From Acidimicrobiales bacterium (GTDB lineage: Bacteria > Actinomycetota > Acidimicrobiia > Acidimicrobiales > JACCXE01): 57,345 bases of DNA. Position numbers and translations under genes: made by a program. The first letter of the stretch is position 1. Each line of letters begins with the position of its first letter. Where the stretch lies: NCBI GenBank assembly GCA_035546775.1, contig DASZWD010000011.1:1-57345 (forward strand). Reading direction: 5' to 3'. Positions 18,516-27,727 of this stretch are shown here, one piece after another. Under the pieces are notes generated by a model. It ran no database searches. It was not told where the DNA came from and worked only from the letters and a program-made list of their open reading frames with translations.

Positions 18516-20237
18516 TTAGAGGTGAAGGTGTTCGAGGATGGGGCCAAGCGCCAGGGCCGGGAAGTACGTGAGGCCGGCGACGATGAAGATGACGGCGGTC
18601 ACGAGCCCGCCGAAGACCGCGGTGTGCGTGGCGAGGGTCCCCGACGTGGTCGGAACCGTCGGCTTGCGCACGAGTGATCCGGCGATGGCGAGGACCGGGA
18701 TCATGAGGAAGAACCGGCCGACGAGCATCGTGAGGCCCATCGTCGTGTCCATCCACGGCGTCGCGGCGGTGATGCCCGCGAATGCGGAACCGTTGTTCTG
18801 CGCCGCCGAGGTGAAGGCGTAGAAGATCTCGCTGAACCCGTGGGTGCCGGCGTTCCAGATCGTCGTGTGCAGCACCGACTGGACGAACAACGAGGCGGCG
18901 GTGAAGCCCAGCAGCACCGCCGGTACCGCCAGGAGATACAGCACGAGCAGCTTGGTCTCCTGCGACTGCAGCTTCTTGCCGAGGTACTCCGGTGTTCGCC
19001 CGATCATGAGTCCGGCGATGAACACCGCGAACAGCACGTTGACCAGCAGGCCCATGAGCCCGACGCCGACGCCGCCGGGCGTGACCTCGCCCGTCAGCAT
19101 GCCCATGAACGGCATCATCGAGCCCATCGGCGTCCAGCTGTCGTGCATCGAGTTCACCGAGCCGTTCGAGGTGAAGGTGACCGACGCGCCCCACACTGCG
19201 GAGGACGACACGCCGAAGCGCACGTCTTTGCCTTCCATGTTGCCGCCGCCCTGGCCCGCGGTGATCGACTGGTCGGCACCGGCCCGGGCGAGGGCGGGAT
19301 TGCCGTTCGTCTCGGCGAAGCTGGCGAAGAGGCACGCGCCAAGCCAGATGGCGAACATGATGCCGAAGACCATGCGGCCCTGGCGCTTGTCCTTCACCAG
19401 GTGGCCGTAGGCGAACGCCAGCCCGAACGCGAGTGCGACCGTGAGGTACAGCTCGACGAAGTTGGAGAACTGCGTCGGGTTCTCGAACGGATGGGCCGAG
19501 TTCATGTTGAAGAAGCCGCCGCCGTTGGAGCCGATCTGCTTGATGGCGAGAAAGCCGGCGACGGGACCGCCCGGGATCATCTGCTTGACGCCTTCGAGCG
19601 TGGTGACGGAACGGAAGCCGTGGAAGTTGGCGATCACGCCTTGGCTGGCGAGGATGAAGGCGAAGACCACCGCCATCGGCACGAGAATGCGGATGGTGCC
19701 GCGTACGAGGTCGACCCAGAAGTTGCCGAGTCCGGTGGTGCGGCTGCGGGCGATGCCGCGAATGAGCGCCACGACGACGCACATCCCGACGGCCGCCGAG
19801 GCAAAGTGCTGCACCAGGAGGCCACCGATCTGGGTGAGGTGGCTCATGGTCGCCTCACCGCCATAGGCCTGCCAGTTGGTGTTGGTGACAAAGCTGTTGG
19901 CGGTGTTGAACGCCAAGTGGGCGCCGACGGCGGGAACCTTCGTCGGGTTGAACGGCAGCTTGTCCTGTACGCGCATGATCACGTACAGCACGACGGTCGA
20001 CACGAGGCTGAACGCGATGAGGCTCAGCGTGTACATCTTCCAGGTCTGTTCCGATTCCGGATCGACCCGCATGAGCTTGTAGGCGACGTTCTCGATGGGC
20101 CGAAACACCCGGTCGCCCGGAGCGCGCCCGTCATCCTCAGAGCCGAAGACCTTGGCGATGTAGCGGCCGAGAGGGATCGTCGTGGCGATGACGACGACGA
20201 TCAGCGCCAGGAATTGGAGAAACGCAGGAGTCGACAC
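18516..20237 (-). CDS. kdpA: K+-transporting ATPase subunit A (set 2)
   Basis: The 573-residue channel-like Kdp subunit. The GTG start ([15 protein letters not shown]) 1 base after the kdpF2 stop is chosen over the upstream in-frame start at 20288, which would overlap kdpF2. Filter-like segments match set 1: [50 protein letters not shown], and [15 protein letters not shown]. Its order and spacing with kdpF and kdpB are the same as in the first operon, but on the minus strand. Confidence 0.96.
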   Translation of the reverse strand: MSTPAFLQFLALIVVVIATTIPLGRYIAKVFGSEDDGRAPGDRVFRPIENVAYKLMRVDPESEQTWKMYTLSLIAFSLVSTVVLYVIMRVQDKLPFNPTKVPAVGAHLAFNTANSFVTNTNWQAYGGEATMSHLTQIGGLLVQHFASAAVGMCVVVALIRGIARSRTTGLGNFWVDLVRGTIRILVPMAVVFAFILASQGVIANFHGFRSVTTLEGVKQMIPGGPVAGFLAIKQIGSNGGGFFNMNSAHPFENPTQFSNFVELYLTVALAFGLAFAYGHLVKDKRQGRMVFGIMFAIWLGACLFASFAETNGNPALARAGADQSITAGQGGGNMEGKDVRFGVSSSAVWGASVTFTSNGSVNSMHDSWTPMGSMMPFMGMLTGEVTPGGVGVGLMGLLVNVLFAVFIAGLMIGRTPEYLGKKLQSQETKLLVLYLLAVPAVLLGFTAASLFVQSVLHTTIWNAGTHGFSEIFYAFTSAAQNNGSAFAGITAATPWMDTTMGLTMLVGRFFLMIPVLAIAGSLVRKPTVPTTSGTLATHTAVFGGLVTAVIFIVAGLTYFPALALGPILEHLHL

Positions 20238-20238
20238 G

Positions 20239-20361
20239 TCAGAACTTCTCCGGGAACACGAGGACGGCCACGAGGTAGGCGACGACAATGACGGTCAACG
20301 CCAGCGCGATGAGGTTGTCGACGAGGGAGGCCGCGCCGACAGCGGCGACGAGCGCGCTCAC
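20239..20361 (-). CDS. kdpF: K+-transporting ATPase subunit KdpF (set 2)
   Basis: A 40-residue membrane peptide with GTG start, ending [12 protein letters not shown]. The V-F-P-E-K-F end is the KdpF signature. Its start codon overlaps the TGA of the 52-aa upstream peptide (GTGA), as in the first operon, and the kdpA2 GTG follows its stop by 1 base. Confidence 0.9.
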   Translation of the reverse strand: MSALVAAVGAASLVDNLIALALTVIVVAYLVAVLVFPEKF

Positions 20362-20516
20362 GCGGCCGGCTCGAGCGCGTCGGCGCCAGCAGTGTCGCCG
20401 TCGTCTTCGATCTGGTGGGGAATGTCCGGTCCGATGATGCGGCCGCACACGTTCACGTATCCGACGCACAGGGCGAAGAACGCGACGATCGTCGCGAGGA
20501 AGGCAATATCAGTCAC
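20358..20516 (-). CDS. 52-aa membrane peptide upstream of kdpF (set 2)
   Basis: A short ORF with GTG start encoding TDIAFLATIVAFFALCVGYV, one transmembrane helix, then VCGRIIGPDIPHQ and an acidic tail ([16 protein letters not shown]). It is homologous to the 42-aa peptide at 2299-2427: both have D-(V/I)-x-F-x4-x-x-FF-x-LCV-x-YV at the same place. Its TGA overlaps the kdpF2 GTG exactly as in set 1. It is the first gene of the divergent kdp transport operon. Function unknown; an accessory subunit or a coupling leader is likely. Confidence 0.75.
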   Translation of the reverse strand: MTDIAFLATIVAFFALCVGYVNVCGRIIGPDIPHQIEDDGDTAGADALEPAA

Positions 20517-20641
20517 GCGGCCCAGGGAACAGGGCGATTGTTTCGGCGATGTTTCCCTTAACGCGACGCGAACGGCCGGGCCGCGAATCTTGTCGCCGTC
20601 GTAACTCCGCTCGTCCCTGCGCCTTGTAGGACAATGACGCG
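20517..20641. promoter_or_regulatory. Divergent intergenic region between kdpFABC2 and kdpDE2
   Basis: The 125 bases between the starts of the minus-strand 52-aa peptide/kdpFABC2 operon and the plus-strand kdpD2 must hold both promoters and probably the KdpE site. It contains short AT-richer blocks (GCGATTGTTTCGGCGATGTT, and CCCTTAACGCG) in a GC-rich background. I could not assign -35/-10 boxes or a clear KdpE repeat. Confidence 0.4.
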
Positions 20642-23155
20642 GTGAGCTCGCTGCCCCCCAAGCGTGGTCTGCTACGGATCTATCTCGGTGCCGCGCCCGG
20701 CGTCGGCAAGACCTACGCCATGCTCAACGAGGGGCGCCGCGGGTTGTCACGCGGCAAGGACGTCGTGGTCGGGGTCGTCGAGACGCACGGGCGCGCGAAT
20801 ACGCAGGCGCAGATCGGCGATCTCGAGGTCATCCCGCGCCGGACCGTCGAGTACCGCGGGACGACGCTGACCGAGATGGACACCGACGCCATCATCAAGC
20901 GGCATCCCCAGCAGGTTCTCGTCGACGAGCTGGCGCACACCAACGCGCCGGGGAGCGACTGCGAAAAGCGCTGGCAGGACATCGATCGCATCCTCGACGC
21001 CGGCATCGACGTCATCTCCACGGTCAACGTGCAGCACCTCGAGAGCCTCAACGACGTGGTCGAGCAGATCACCGGTATCACCCAGCGCGAGACGGTGCCT
21101 GATGCGTGGGTGCGCAACGCCGACCAGATCGAACTGGTCGACATGTCGTCCGAGGCGCTGCGCCGGCGCATGGCGCACGGCAACATCTACCCGGCCGAGC
21201 GGATCGACGCCGCCCTCGGCAACTACTTCCGCCTCGGCAACCTGACCGCCCTGCGCGAGCTCGCCCTGTTGTGGGTGGCCGACCGCGTCGACGAGTCCCT
21301 CGCGGGCTACCGGGAGCGCCACGGCATCGCCGACCCGTGGGAAACCCGGGAGCGGGTCGTGGTGGCGCTCACGGGCGCGCCCGGCGGTGACGACCTCATC
21401 CGGCGCGCGGCGCGCATCGCGTCGCGTGTCAAAGGCGACCTCATCGGCATCCACGTCGACACCGGTGCGGCCGCGGGCCGCGCGTCCGGCCTTGGCGAGC
21501 ACCGGGAGTTGTTGCGGCAGGTCGGTGGACGCTACGTCGAGGTCGCGGGCGACGACGTGTCGCGCGCGCTCGTCGACGCGGCGCGCGCCGAGCAGGCCAC
21601 GCAGCTCATCGTCGGCGCAACCCGCCGGTCACGCTTCAGCGAGTTGTTCTCGGGCTCGGTCATCAACAAGGTCATGCGTCTCGCCGGCGATATCGATGTG
21701 CTCGTGATCGGTTCGGCCGAGCCAAGCAGCGAGCGCGCGCCTGTGCGGGCGCCGCATCTGAAACGCAACCTGCCGTGGCGCCGGCGTGTCGCGGGGTGGG
21801 CGCTGGCGGTCGTCGGCCCGCTGCTGCTTGGTCTGTTCCTCAGCGCGGGCAACGACGTCCTGCAGCTGTCCACGGTGTTCCTCCTCTTCGCCTTGCTGGT
21901 GGTGGCCACGTCCGCCGTCGGGGGCGTCGGTCCCGCGGTGCTCGTAGCCGCCATCTCGGCGCTGGTCGTCAATTGGTATTTCGTGCCACCGGTGCACACC
22001 TTCACCATCCAGGACGGCGAGAACGTGGTGTCCCTCGTGGTGTTCGTCGCCGTGGGCTTGATCGTCTCCTGGTTCGTCTCCACCGCGGCGCGCCGCGCCA
22101 CGGAGGCGGCGCGGGCACGTTCGGAAGCCGAGACGCTCGTACGGATGGCGGCGGCATCGATGACGGCGGACCCGATGGCCGCGCTGGTCGAGCACGTGCG
22201 CGCCAGCTTCAATCTGCGCGGGGTCTCGGTTCTCGAGCGGAGCAACGGCGGGTGGAGCGTTGACGCGTCGGCCGGTGAGGACCCGCCGCTGACGCCCGAA
22301 GCCGCCGACGAAGTGCTCGCCATTGACGAGCAGGTGTCGCTGGCGCTCGCCGGCGATCACATCCACGCCGAAGACCGGATCGTGCTCTCGGCGTTCTGTG
22401 CCCAACTCGCGGTTGCCTTCAAGAGCCGCCGTCTCGCTAGCGACGCCGCGGCGGCGACGGAGTTGGCGGCCGCCGACGAACTGCGGTCGGGCTTGCTGGC
22501 CGCCGTGTCGCACGACCTACGCACGCCGCTGGCGTCGATCAAGGCGGGCGTGAGTTCGTTACTCGCCGACGACGTGGCGTGGTCGCGCGAGGCGGTACTC
22601 GACTTCCTGCACGCCATCGACGACGAGACCGACCGCCTCTACGCGCTGGTGGCGAACCTGCTCGACATGAGCCGCATCAACGCCCGTGCGCTGCATGTCG
22701 GCCGGGTCGCGGTCGGCGTCGAAGAAATCGTGCCGGCGGCGCTGGCCAGTCTCGGCGATCGCGGCCGCGGCGGTCACGTCCGCGTCGATGTACCCGAGAC
22801 GCTGCCGCGCGTGTCCACCGACCCGGCGCTGCTCGAACGCGCCTTGGCCAACATCATCGACAACGCCCTCGCCTGGTCACCGGAGGACGAGCCGGTGCGC
22901 GTCGAAGCCGGCGTCGTGGGCGATGCTGTGCACGTGCGCGTCGTCGACCGCGGTCCCGGAATCGCGCCCGCCGACCGCGAGCGCGTGTTCCTGCCCTTCC
23001 AACGCGTCGGGGACCGTTCGAACGGCGCCGGCGTCGGCCTCGGTCTGGCGGTGGCGAAGGGCTTCGTCGACGCCGTCGGCGCTGACCTCACGCTCGACGA
23101 CACCCCCGGCGGCGGGACGACGATGGTCGTCGCCGTGCCGCTGGCCCACGCATGA
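20642..23155 (+). CDS. kdpD: Sensor histidine kinase KdpD (set 2)
   Basis: An 837-residue KdpD with GTG start and the same domain order as set 1: Walker A GAAPGVGKT near residue 18, USP-like domain (about 235-355), four DUF4118 membrane helices (about 380-490), GAF-like region, then kinase core with AAVSHDLRTPL (phospho-acceptor His624), NIIDNALAWSP and GVGLGLAV. After Walker B the usual PGSRH is PGSDC here, a local difference from KdpD1 and most homologues. It diverges from the kdp transport genes it probably controls and overlaps kdpE2 by 4 bases. Confidence 0.95.
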   Translation: MSSLPPKRGLLRIYLGAAPGVGKTYAMLNEGRRGLSRGKDVVVGVVETHGRANTQAQIGDLEVIPRRTVEYRGTTLTEMDTDAIIKRHPQQVLVDELAHTNAPGSDCEKRWQDIDRILDAGIDVISTVNVQHLESLNDVVEQITGITQRETVPDAWVRNADQIELVDMSSEALRRRMAHGNIYPAERIDAALGNYFRLGNLTALRELALLWVADRVDESLAGYRERHGIADPWETRERVVVALTGAPGGDDLIRRAARIASRVKGDLIGIHVDTGAAAGRASGLGEHRELLRQVGGRYVEVAGDDVSRALVDAARAEQATQLIVGATRRSRFSELFSGSVINKVMRLAGDIDVLVIGSAEPSSERAPVRAPHLKRNLPWRRRVAGWALAVVGPLLLGLFLSAGNDVLQLSTVFLLFALLVVATSAVGGVGPAVLVAAISALVVNWYFVPPVHTFTIQDGENVVSLVVFVAVGLIVSWFVSTAARRATEAARARSEAETLVRMAAASMTADPMAALVEHVRASFNLRGVSVLERSNGGWSVDASAGEDPPLTPEAADEVLAIDEQVSLALAGDHIHAEDRIVLSAFCAQLAVAFKSRRLASDAAAATELAAADELRSGLLAAVSHDLRTPLASIKAGVSSLLADDVAWSREAVLDFLHAIDDETDRLYALVANLLDMSRINARALHVGRVAVGVEEIVPAALASLGDRGRGGHVRVDVPETLPRVSTDPALLERALANIIDNALAWSPEDEPVRVEAGVVGDAVHVRVVDRGPGIAPADRERVFLPFQRVGDRSNGAGVGLGLAVAKGFVDAVGADLTLDDTPGGGTTMVVAVPLAHA

Positions 23156-23832
23156 CCGCGATGCGGGTGTTGATCGTCGAAGACGACCTGCCGCTGCGGC
23201 GGGCCCTTATGGCCAACCTGAGCGCGCGTGGTTTCGACGTCGACGTGGCCGGGTCGGGCGAAGAGGCGCTTACCAACGCGGCGCGGGTGCACCCCGACGT
23301 CGTGTTGCTCGATTTGGGACTGCCCGGCATCGACGGCATCGAGGTCGTGCGCGGTCTGCGCCAGTGGTCCCGCGTGCCCATCGTCGTGCTGTCGGCCCGC
23401 GACGCCGAGGCGTCGAAGGTGGCGGCGCTCGACGCCGGGGCTGACGACTACGTCACCAAGCCTTTCGGCATGGACGAGTTGCTGGCGCGCCTGCGGTCGG
23501 CGCTGCGCCGCGCCGCGCCCACTCCCGAAGAGGCGGTCGTCGCGACCGACACCTTCTCCGTCGATCTCGGCGAACGGGTGGTGACCCGAGACGGCGCCGC
23601 CGTCCACCTCACGCCCACCGAATGGCACGTGCTGGAAGTGCTCGTGCGCAACGCCGGCAAGCTGGTCACGCAGTCGCAGCTGCTCCACGAGGTATGGGGG
23701 CCGCAGTACGAGAAGGAAACGAACTACCTGCGGCTGTATCTCGCCCAGCTGCGGCGAAAGCTCGAGCCCGATCCCAGCCAACCGCGCCATCTCATCACCG
23801 AGCCCGGCGTCGGCTACCGCTTCGTTACGTAG
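23152..23832 (+). CDS. kdpE: Response regulator KdpE (set 2)
   Basis: A 226-residue OmpR-family regulator. The receiver has VEDD, phospho-acceptor Asp54 in LLDLGLPGIDGIE, and YVTKPFGMDELLARLRSA. The winged-helix DNA-binding domain has LTPTEWHVLEVLVRNAGKLVTQSQLLHEVWG and ends GVGYRF. It starts inside the kdpD2 stop (ATGA). The tryptophan dioxygenase gene begins 10 bases after its stop, so read-through into the kynurenine genes is possible. Confidence 0.95.
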   Translation: MTAMRVLIVEDDLPLRRALMANLSARGFDVDVAGSGEEALTNAARVHPDVVLLDLGLPGIDGIEVVRGLRQWSRVPIVVLSARDAEASKVAALDAGADDYVTKPFGMDELLARLRSALRRAAPTPEEAVVATDTFSVDLGERVVTRDGAAVHLTPTEWHVLEVLVRNAGKLVTQSQLLHEVWGPQYEKETNYLRLYLAQLRRKLEPDPSQPRHLITEPGVGYRFVT

Positions 23833-23842
23833 GATCCGGGCG

Positions 23843-24499
23843 GTGGACGACGCCGCCGACGACAAGGCACTGACGTACACGTCGTATCTCGCCCTCGACG
23901 AGATCCTCGGCGCGCAGCGGCCGCAGTCCGACGAGCACGACGAGATGCTGTTCATCGTCGTGCACCAGGTCTACGAGCTGTGGTTCAAGCAACTGCTGCA
24001 CGAGCTGCGCCACGTGGGCGCCGAGCTGCGCGCCGGCGACGCGGCCCACGCCCTGCACACGCTCAAGCGCGTCCTCACCATCCTGAAGGTCGTCGTGGCC
24101 CAGATCGACGTGCTCGAGACGATGACGCCGCGCCAGTTCCTCAGCTTCCGGACGCGGCTGGCGTCGGCGAGTGGCTTCCAGTCGCAGCAGTTCCGCGCCA
24201 TCGAGGCGCTGCTGCCCACGTTGTTCGATGCCCTCGTGGCGTTCCTCGGCGTCGCCGGCGACCTGGAGGACGCGCTCGTCGCCGTCTACGCGGCCGACGG
24301 CGTGGGCGCGCAGCTGTGCGAGCGTTTCGTCGACCTCGACGAGGGACTCCAGGAGTGGCGGTACCGCCACGTGAAGATGGTCGAGCGCACGATCGGGACC
24401 TCCCACGGCACCGGCGGATCCATGGGGGCCGCGTACCTCCGCACGACGCTGTTCCAACCGGTGTTCCCCGCGCTGTGGGCCGTGCGGGATCGCTTATGA
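23843..24499 (+). CDS. kynA: Tryptophan 2,3-dioxygenase
   Basis: A 218-residue haem dioxygenase that opens the indole ring of L-tryptophan to N-formylkynurenine. Family motifs: HQVYELWFKQLLHEL (active-site His), LSFRTRLASASGFQSQQFR (substrate-carboxylate Arg), WRYRHVKMVERTIG (haem-ligand His) and GTGGSMGAAYLR. It is shorter than the well-studied bacterial enzymes (about 280 residues), with a reduced middle section, but keeps the named residues. The GTG start is 10 bases after kdpE2. Its stop overlaps the kynureninase start (ATGA). No formamidase gene is seen nearby. Confidence 0.9.
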   Translation: MDDAADDKALTYTSYLALDEILGAQRPQSDEHDEMLFIVVHQVYELWFKQLLHELRHVGAELRAGDAAHALHTLKRVLTILKVVVAQIDVLETMTPRQFLSFRTRLASASGFQSQQFRAIEALLPTLFDALVAFLGVAGDLEDALVAVYAADGVGAQLCERFVDLDEGLQEWRYRHVKMVERTIGTSHGTGGSMGAAYLRTTLFQPVFPALWAVRDRL

Positions 24500-25617
24500 C
24501 CGCCGAGGAACTCGCGCAGCACTACACGCGCTTTCGCGTCGGCGAGCGCGTGCTGCTCACCGGGCACTCGCATCAGGCGTGGCCCGACGTCGCCTTCGAG
24601 GGCCAGCAGGAGGCATTCACCGACGCCGCCGAGTTCGTCGACGACAAATGGGCGCGCGCCGCGGCCAAGGCCGAGCGCGTGCGCGACGGGTACCGCGGCT
24701 TCCTCGGTGAGCCGCGGGCCGAGATCGCACTCGGCGCGAACACGCACGAGCTCGTCGTGCGCTTCCTCTCGGCCCTCGACCTGCGCGCCCGGCCGCGGCT
24801 CGTCACGACCGACGGCGAGTTCCACAGCCTGCGCCGCCAGCTCGGTCGCCTCGGCGAAGCCGGCATCGAAATTGTGCGAGTCGGCGTCGACCCGCTCGAC
24901 ACGGTGGCCGAGCGCCTCGGCCACGCCGTCGACGAGTTCAGCGCCGCGGTGCTGGTGTCGTCCGTGCTGTTCTCCTCGGCGCGCATCGTGCCGGGTCTGC
25001 CCTGGTTGGCGCGGGCGTGCGAGCACCACGGCACCGAACTGCTCGTCGACGCCTACCACCACCTCGGCGCCGTGCCCTTCGACATCGGGGGGCTCGAGAA
25101 CGCCTGGGTCGTCGGTGGCGGTTACAAGTACCTGCAGCTCGGTGAGGGGAATGGCTTCATGCGCCTGCCGCCGCAGGCGCAACAACTGCGGCCCGTCGTC
25201 ACCGGTTGGTACGCCGAGTTCGACTCGCTGGCCGCCGCGGCGGCGAGCGACACGCAGTACGCCGGTGGCGGCGACCGCTTCGCCGGCGCCACCTACGACC
25301 CGACGAGCCACTACCGCGCCGCGCGCGTCTTCGACTTCTTCGACGCCCACGGCCTCACCGCGGCGGTGCGGCGCGGGATCTCGCTGCACCAGACGACCCT
25401 GATCGCGCAGCGCCTCGGCCTGGACGAACCACGCGAGCACTTCGGTGGCTTTGTCGCGCTGGTGACCCCGCGCGCCGTCGAGCTGCGCGACGCGTTGCGC
25501 GCCGAACGCATTCACACCGACGTGCGCGGCGACGTGCTGCGCCTCGGCCCCGCTCCCTACGTCACCGACGACCAGCTGCACCACGCCCTCGACGTGTTGA
25601 TCGCCCACCTCGGCTGA
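24496..25617 (+). CDS. kynU: Kynureninase-type PLP enzyme
   Basis: A 373-residue aminotransferase class V-fold protein, most likely kynureninase (kynurenine to anthranilate and alanine). The PLP lysine is in GGGYKYLQLGEG, the aspartate that contacts the pyridine nitrogen is in LLVDAYHHLGAVPFD, and TGWYAEF and HYRAARVFDFF fit the family. Start ATG at 24496 overlaps the dioxygenase stop; a much longer in-frame reading upstream is antisense-frame noise. With the dioxygenase it forms a two-gene tryptophan catabolic unit. A general class V aminotransferase is the main alternative. Confidence 0.8.
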   Translation: MTAEELAQHYTRFRVGERVLLTGHSHQAWPDVAFEGQQEAFTDAAEFVDDKWARAAAKAERVRDGYRGFLGEPRAEIALGANTHELVVRFLSALDLRARPRLVTTDGEFHSLRRQLGRLGEAGIEIVRVGVDPLDTVAERLGHAVDEFSAAVLVSSVLFSSARIVPGLPWLARACEHHGTELLVDAYHHLGAVPFDIGGLENAWVVGGGYKYLQLGEGNGFMRLPPQAQQLRPVVTGWYAEFDSLAAAAASDTQYAGGGDRFAGATYDPTSHYRAARVFDFFDAHGLTAAVRRGISLHQTTLIAQRLGLDEPREHFGGFVALVTPRAVELRDALRAERIHTDVRGDVLRLGPAPYVTDDQLHHALDVLIAHLG

Positions 25618-25655
25618 AATCGCCGCAACCGCTCAATCACCGGCGGAACGCGCCG

Positions 25656-26513
25656 ATGGGAAAGCGAGGACTTTTGGTGGCAACGGAAACAGAGCGGCGC
25701 GTCTACACACCCGAACTCAAGGCGGAAGCCTTGGAACTGTGTCGCGCCGGTGAACCACACGACGCCGTCGCCGCCCTGCTCGACGTGCCCGAACCCATCG
25801 TGCGCATGTGGGTGCTGCGCGAGCAGTTCAGCTACGCCGGCGAGGCCAACGCCAAGCCCACGACCACGCCGGCGCCCGCGGCGAAGCCCGCGGTCACGCC
25901 ACGCCCCACCCCGGACGTGAGCGCCGACAAGCGCTGCATGGTGTGTGGCCGCGGCCCGGCGCTTGACGCCACTCTGCGTTCGGTTACCGGCATCGTCATC
26001 GCGTTCCGCATGCGGCGCATCAGGGGCACGTTCTGTCATGACTGCGGCGTCGCCATGGCGCGACGCTGGCTCAACCGCACCCTGCTCACCGGCTGGTGGG
26101 GCCTCTTCTCCGGATTCGCCAACTTCTATGCCATCGGCGTGGACGCCAACGACCTGTCGCGCTTCCGCCGCTTGGCCGCGCCTACCGGCGAGCCGGTCAA
26201 GGCGCCGCTGGCCGTGGGCAAGCCGATGTTCCAGCGCGTCGGCGTGTACGCCGCGGGACTTCTGCTGCTGGTGTCGTCCGCCATCGGTGTCCTCGGCGTG
26301 CTCGGCTCACAGCAGTTGCCGTCGGCCTACGCCGGCAAGTGCGTGGCGTTCGCGCCGAAGCGCCTCGTACGCCAGCCCGACTGCTCGGGCGCCCACGACG
26401 GGCGCGTCGTCGCCGTCGTGAGCGGCGCCACGCTGTGCCCGCCCGTCACCGACGCCACGCTGCGGCTCAAAGTCGACAAGCGCAAGCAACTCTGCATCGA
26501 CCTCGACCAATGA
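25656..26513 (+). CDS. Composite HTH / zinc-ribbon / membrane protein, unknown function
   Basis: A 285-residue protein. N-terminus: a transposase-OrfA-like helix-turn-helix (RRVYTPELKAEALELCRAGEPHDAVAALLD). Then a Thr/Pro/Ala linker, a two-CxxC zinc-binding region (CMVCGRGP and FCHDCG), a tryptophan-rich amphipathic part (GWWGLFSGFANFY), one membrane helix (about 203-225) and an extracytoplasmic domain with the cysteine/histidine pattern QPDCSGAHDGRVVAVV seen in septum-formation-type lipoprotein domains. Its stop overlaps the next gene's ATG. The combination is unusual and I know no function for it. The start at 25656 follows the kynureninase by 38 bases. Confidence 0.6.
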   Translation: MGKRGLLVATETERRVYTPELKAEALELCRAGEPHDAVAALLDVPEPIVRMWVLREQFSYAGEANAKPTTTPAPAAKPAVTPRPTPDVSADKRCMVCGRGPALDATLRSVTGIVIAFRMRRIRGTFCHDCGVAMARRWLNRTLLTGWWGLFSGFANFYAIGVDANDLSRFRRLAAPTGEPVKAPLAVGKPMFQRVGVYAAGLLLLVSSAIGVLGVLGSQQLPSAYAGKCVAFAPKRLVRQPDCSGAHDGRVVAVVSGATLCPPVTDATLRLKVDKRKQLCIDLDQ

Positions 26514-27694
26514 CCGCTCTGAACCAACGCTTCATCCGGATTCTCGGCGTCAGCGTCGCCGCCATCTTGCTGCTCGACGTGGTCTCGCTCGCCGGGTGGA
26601 GCGAGGCGCACGCGCACCGGCCCTCGTGGGCGTCGCAGCACGCCCGCCTGGCGGGTCCGGCGGGCTTGCCGGTGCTCGAGCGTTTCGTCGAGCACGCCCG
26701 CGGCCTGCGGTTCAAGCAACCCGTCAACGCGGAACTCGTCGACCGCCAGCAGCTGAACGACGCCCGCCACACCGAAGAGGATCTCGCCAGCTCGACGAGC
26801 GACAACGCGCTTCACGCGACGTCGCGACCCGACGTCGGTTCGGTGCTCGGCGTCATGGGCCTCGTGCCCAAAGGCGCCAACGTGTCGGGCGCGGTCGACA
26901 ACGCCGAGGACAACGGCGTCGTCGGCGTGTACTTCCCGCGCCAGAAGCGCCTGCTGGTGATCGGCCAGGAGCAGACGCCGTTCGTGCGCGAGGTCCTGGT
27001 GCACGAGCTCACCCACGCGCTCGACGACCAGTACTTCGACATCGGCCGCCGCGACATCGGCCTGCACGACGACGAGGCGCTCGACTCGTGGCGTGCCCTG
27101 AACGAAGGCGACGCCACCTCCGTCGAGAAGAAGTACGTCGACGCGATGTCACCGGCGGATCGGCAATCGGCGCTCGCCGCCCAAGGGGCCTTCGGCGGCG
27201 GCGGCCCGGCAACCGTCGTGGACGACCTGCTCTCCTATCCCTACGTCGCCGGGCTCGCATTCGTGCAGAAGCTGCGCGACTCCGGGGGCAACAAGGCCGT
27301 CAACGCCGCGTTCCGACACCCGCCGACGACGTCGGAGCAGATTCTGCGCCCCGACCACTTCCTCACCCTCGACACGCCGGCGATCGTGACCAAACCGACG
27401 CCGCGGGGCACACCCGTGGGTCGCGGCGTGTTCGGCGTGCTGCAACTCGGTGAGCTGCTGAGCACGGTGGCCGACGGACCGGCGATCCGCGACGCCCTCG
27501 ACGGCTGGAACGGCGACCGTTTCGTGGCCTGGACCGAGCCGACGGGTGCGACGTGCCTCGACATCAACGTCGCCAACGACTCGCCGACGGCGGCGGGCAA
27601 GCTGGCTGCCGCGTTCCAGACGTGGCTCGCCCACAACCCGACGGGTTCGGTGAACGTCAGCGGCGACGTCGTCAAGCTCGAACGCTGCGCCTGA
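26510..27694 (+). CDS. Membrane-anchored zincin-like metallopeptidase
   Basis: A 394-residue protein with an N-terminal signal-anchor (about 10-33, ending EAHAH) and a single gluzincin-type motif HELTHALDDQ with HExxH near residue 165; a downstream glutamate in ALNEGDATSVE is a candidate third ligand. The rest is alanine/aspartate-rich without recognised domains. It overlaps the composite protein's stop by 4 bases, indicating joint expression, so it may process an extracytoplasmic substrate together with it. The family resembles uncharacterised actinobacterial secreted zincins. Confidence 0.65.
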   Translation: MTALNQRFIRILGVSVAAILLLDVVSLAGWSEAHAHRPSWASQHARLAGPAGLPVLERFVEHARGLRFKQPVNAELVDRQQLNDARHTEEDLASSTSDNALHATSRPDVGSVLGVMGLVPKGANVSGAVDNAEDNGVVGVYFPRQKRLLVIGQEQTPFVREVLVHELTHALDDQYFDIGRRDIGLHDDEALDSWRALNEGDATSVEKKYVDAMSPADRQSALAAQGAFGGGGPATVVDDLLSYPYVAGLAFVQKLRDSGGNKAVNAAFRHPPTTSEQILRPDHFLTLDTPAIVTKPTPRGTPVGRGVFGVLQLGELLSTVADGPAIRDALDGWNGDRFVAWTEPTGATCLDINVANDSPTAAGKLAAAFQTWLAHNPTGSVNVSGDVVKLERCA

Positions 27695-27727
27695 GCACGC
27701 GCCGGCGGGCGCGGCGATGATGTCGCC

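Noticed and set aside
16610-20291. Long plus-strand frames opposite the second kdp genes
   Set aside because: They are antisense to kdpA2/kdpB2, with the Arg/His/Asp-rich composition of GC-rich shadow frames.
23980-25617. Extended start for kynureninase and extended HTH gene at 25206
   Set aside because: The extensions are Arg/Ala-rich shadow readings of the dioxygenase and kynureninase; the true ATGs overlap the preceding stops or follow ribosome sites.
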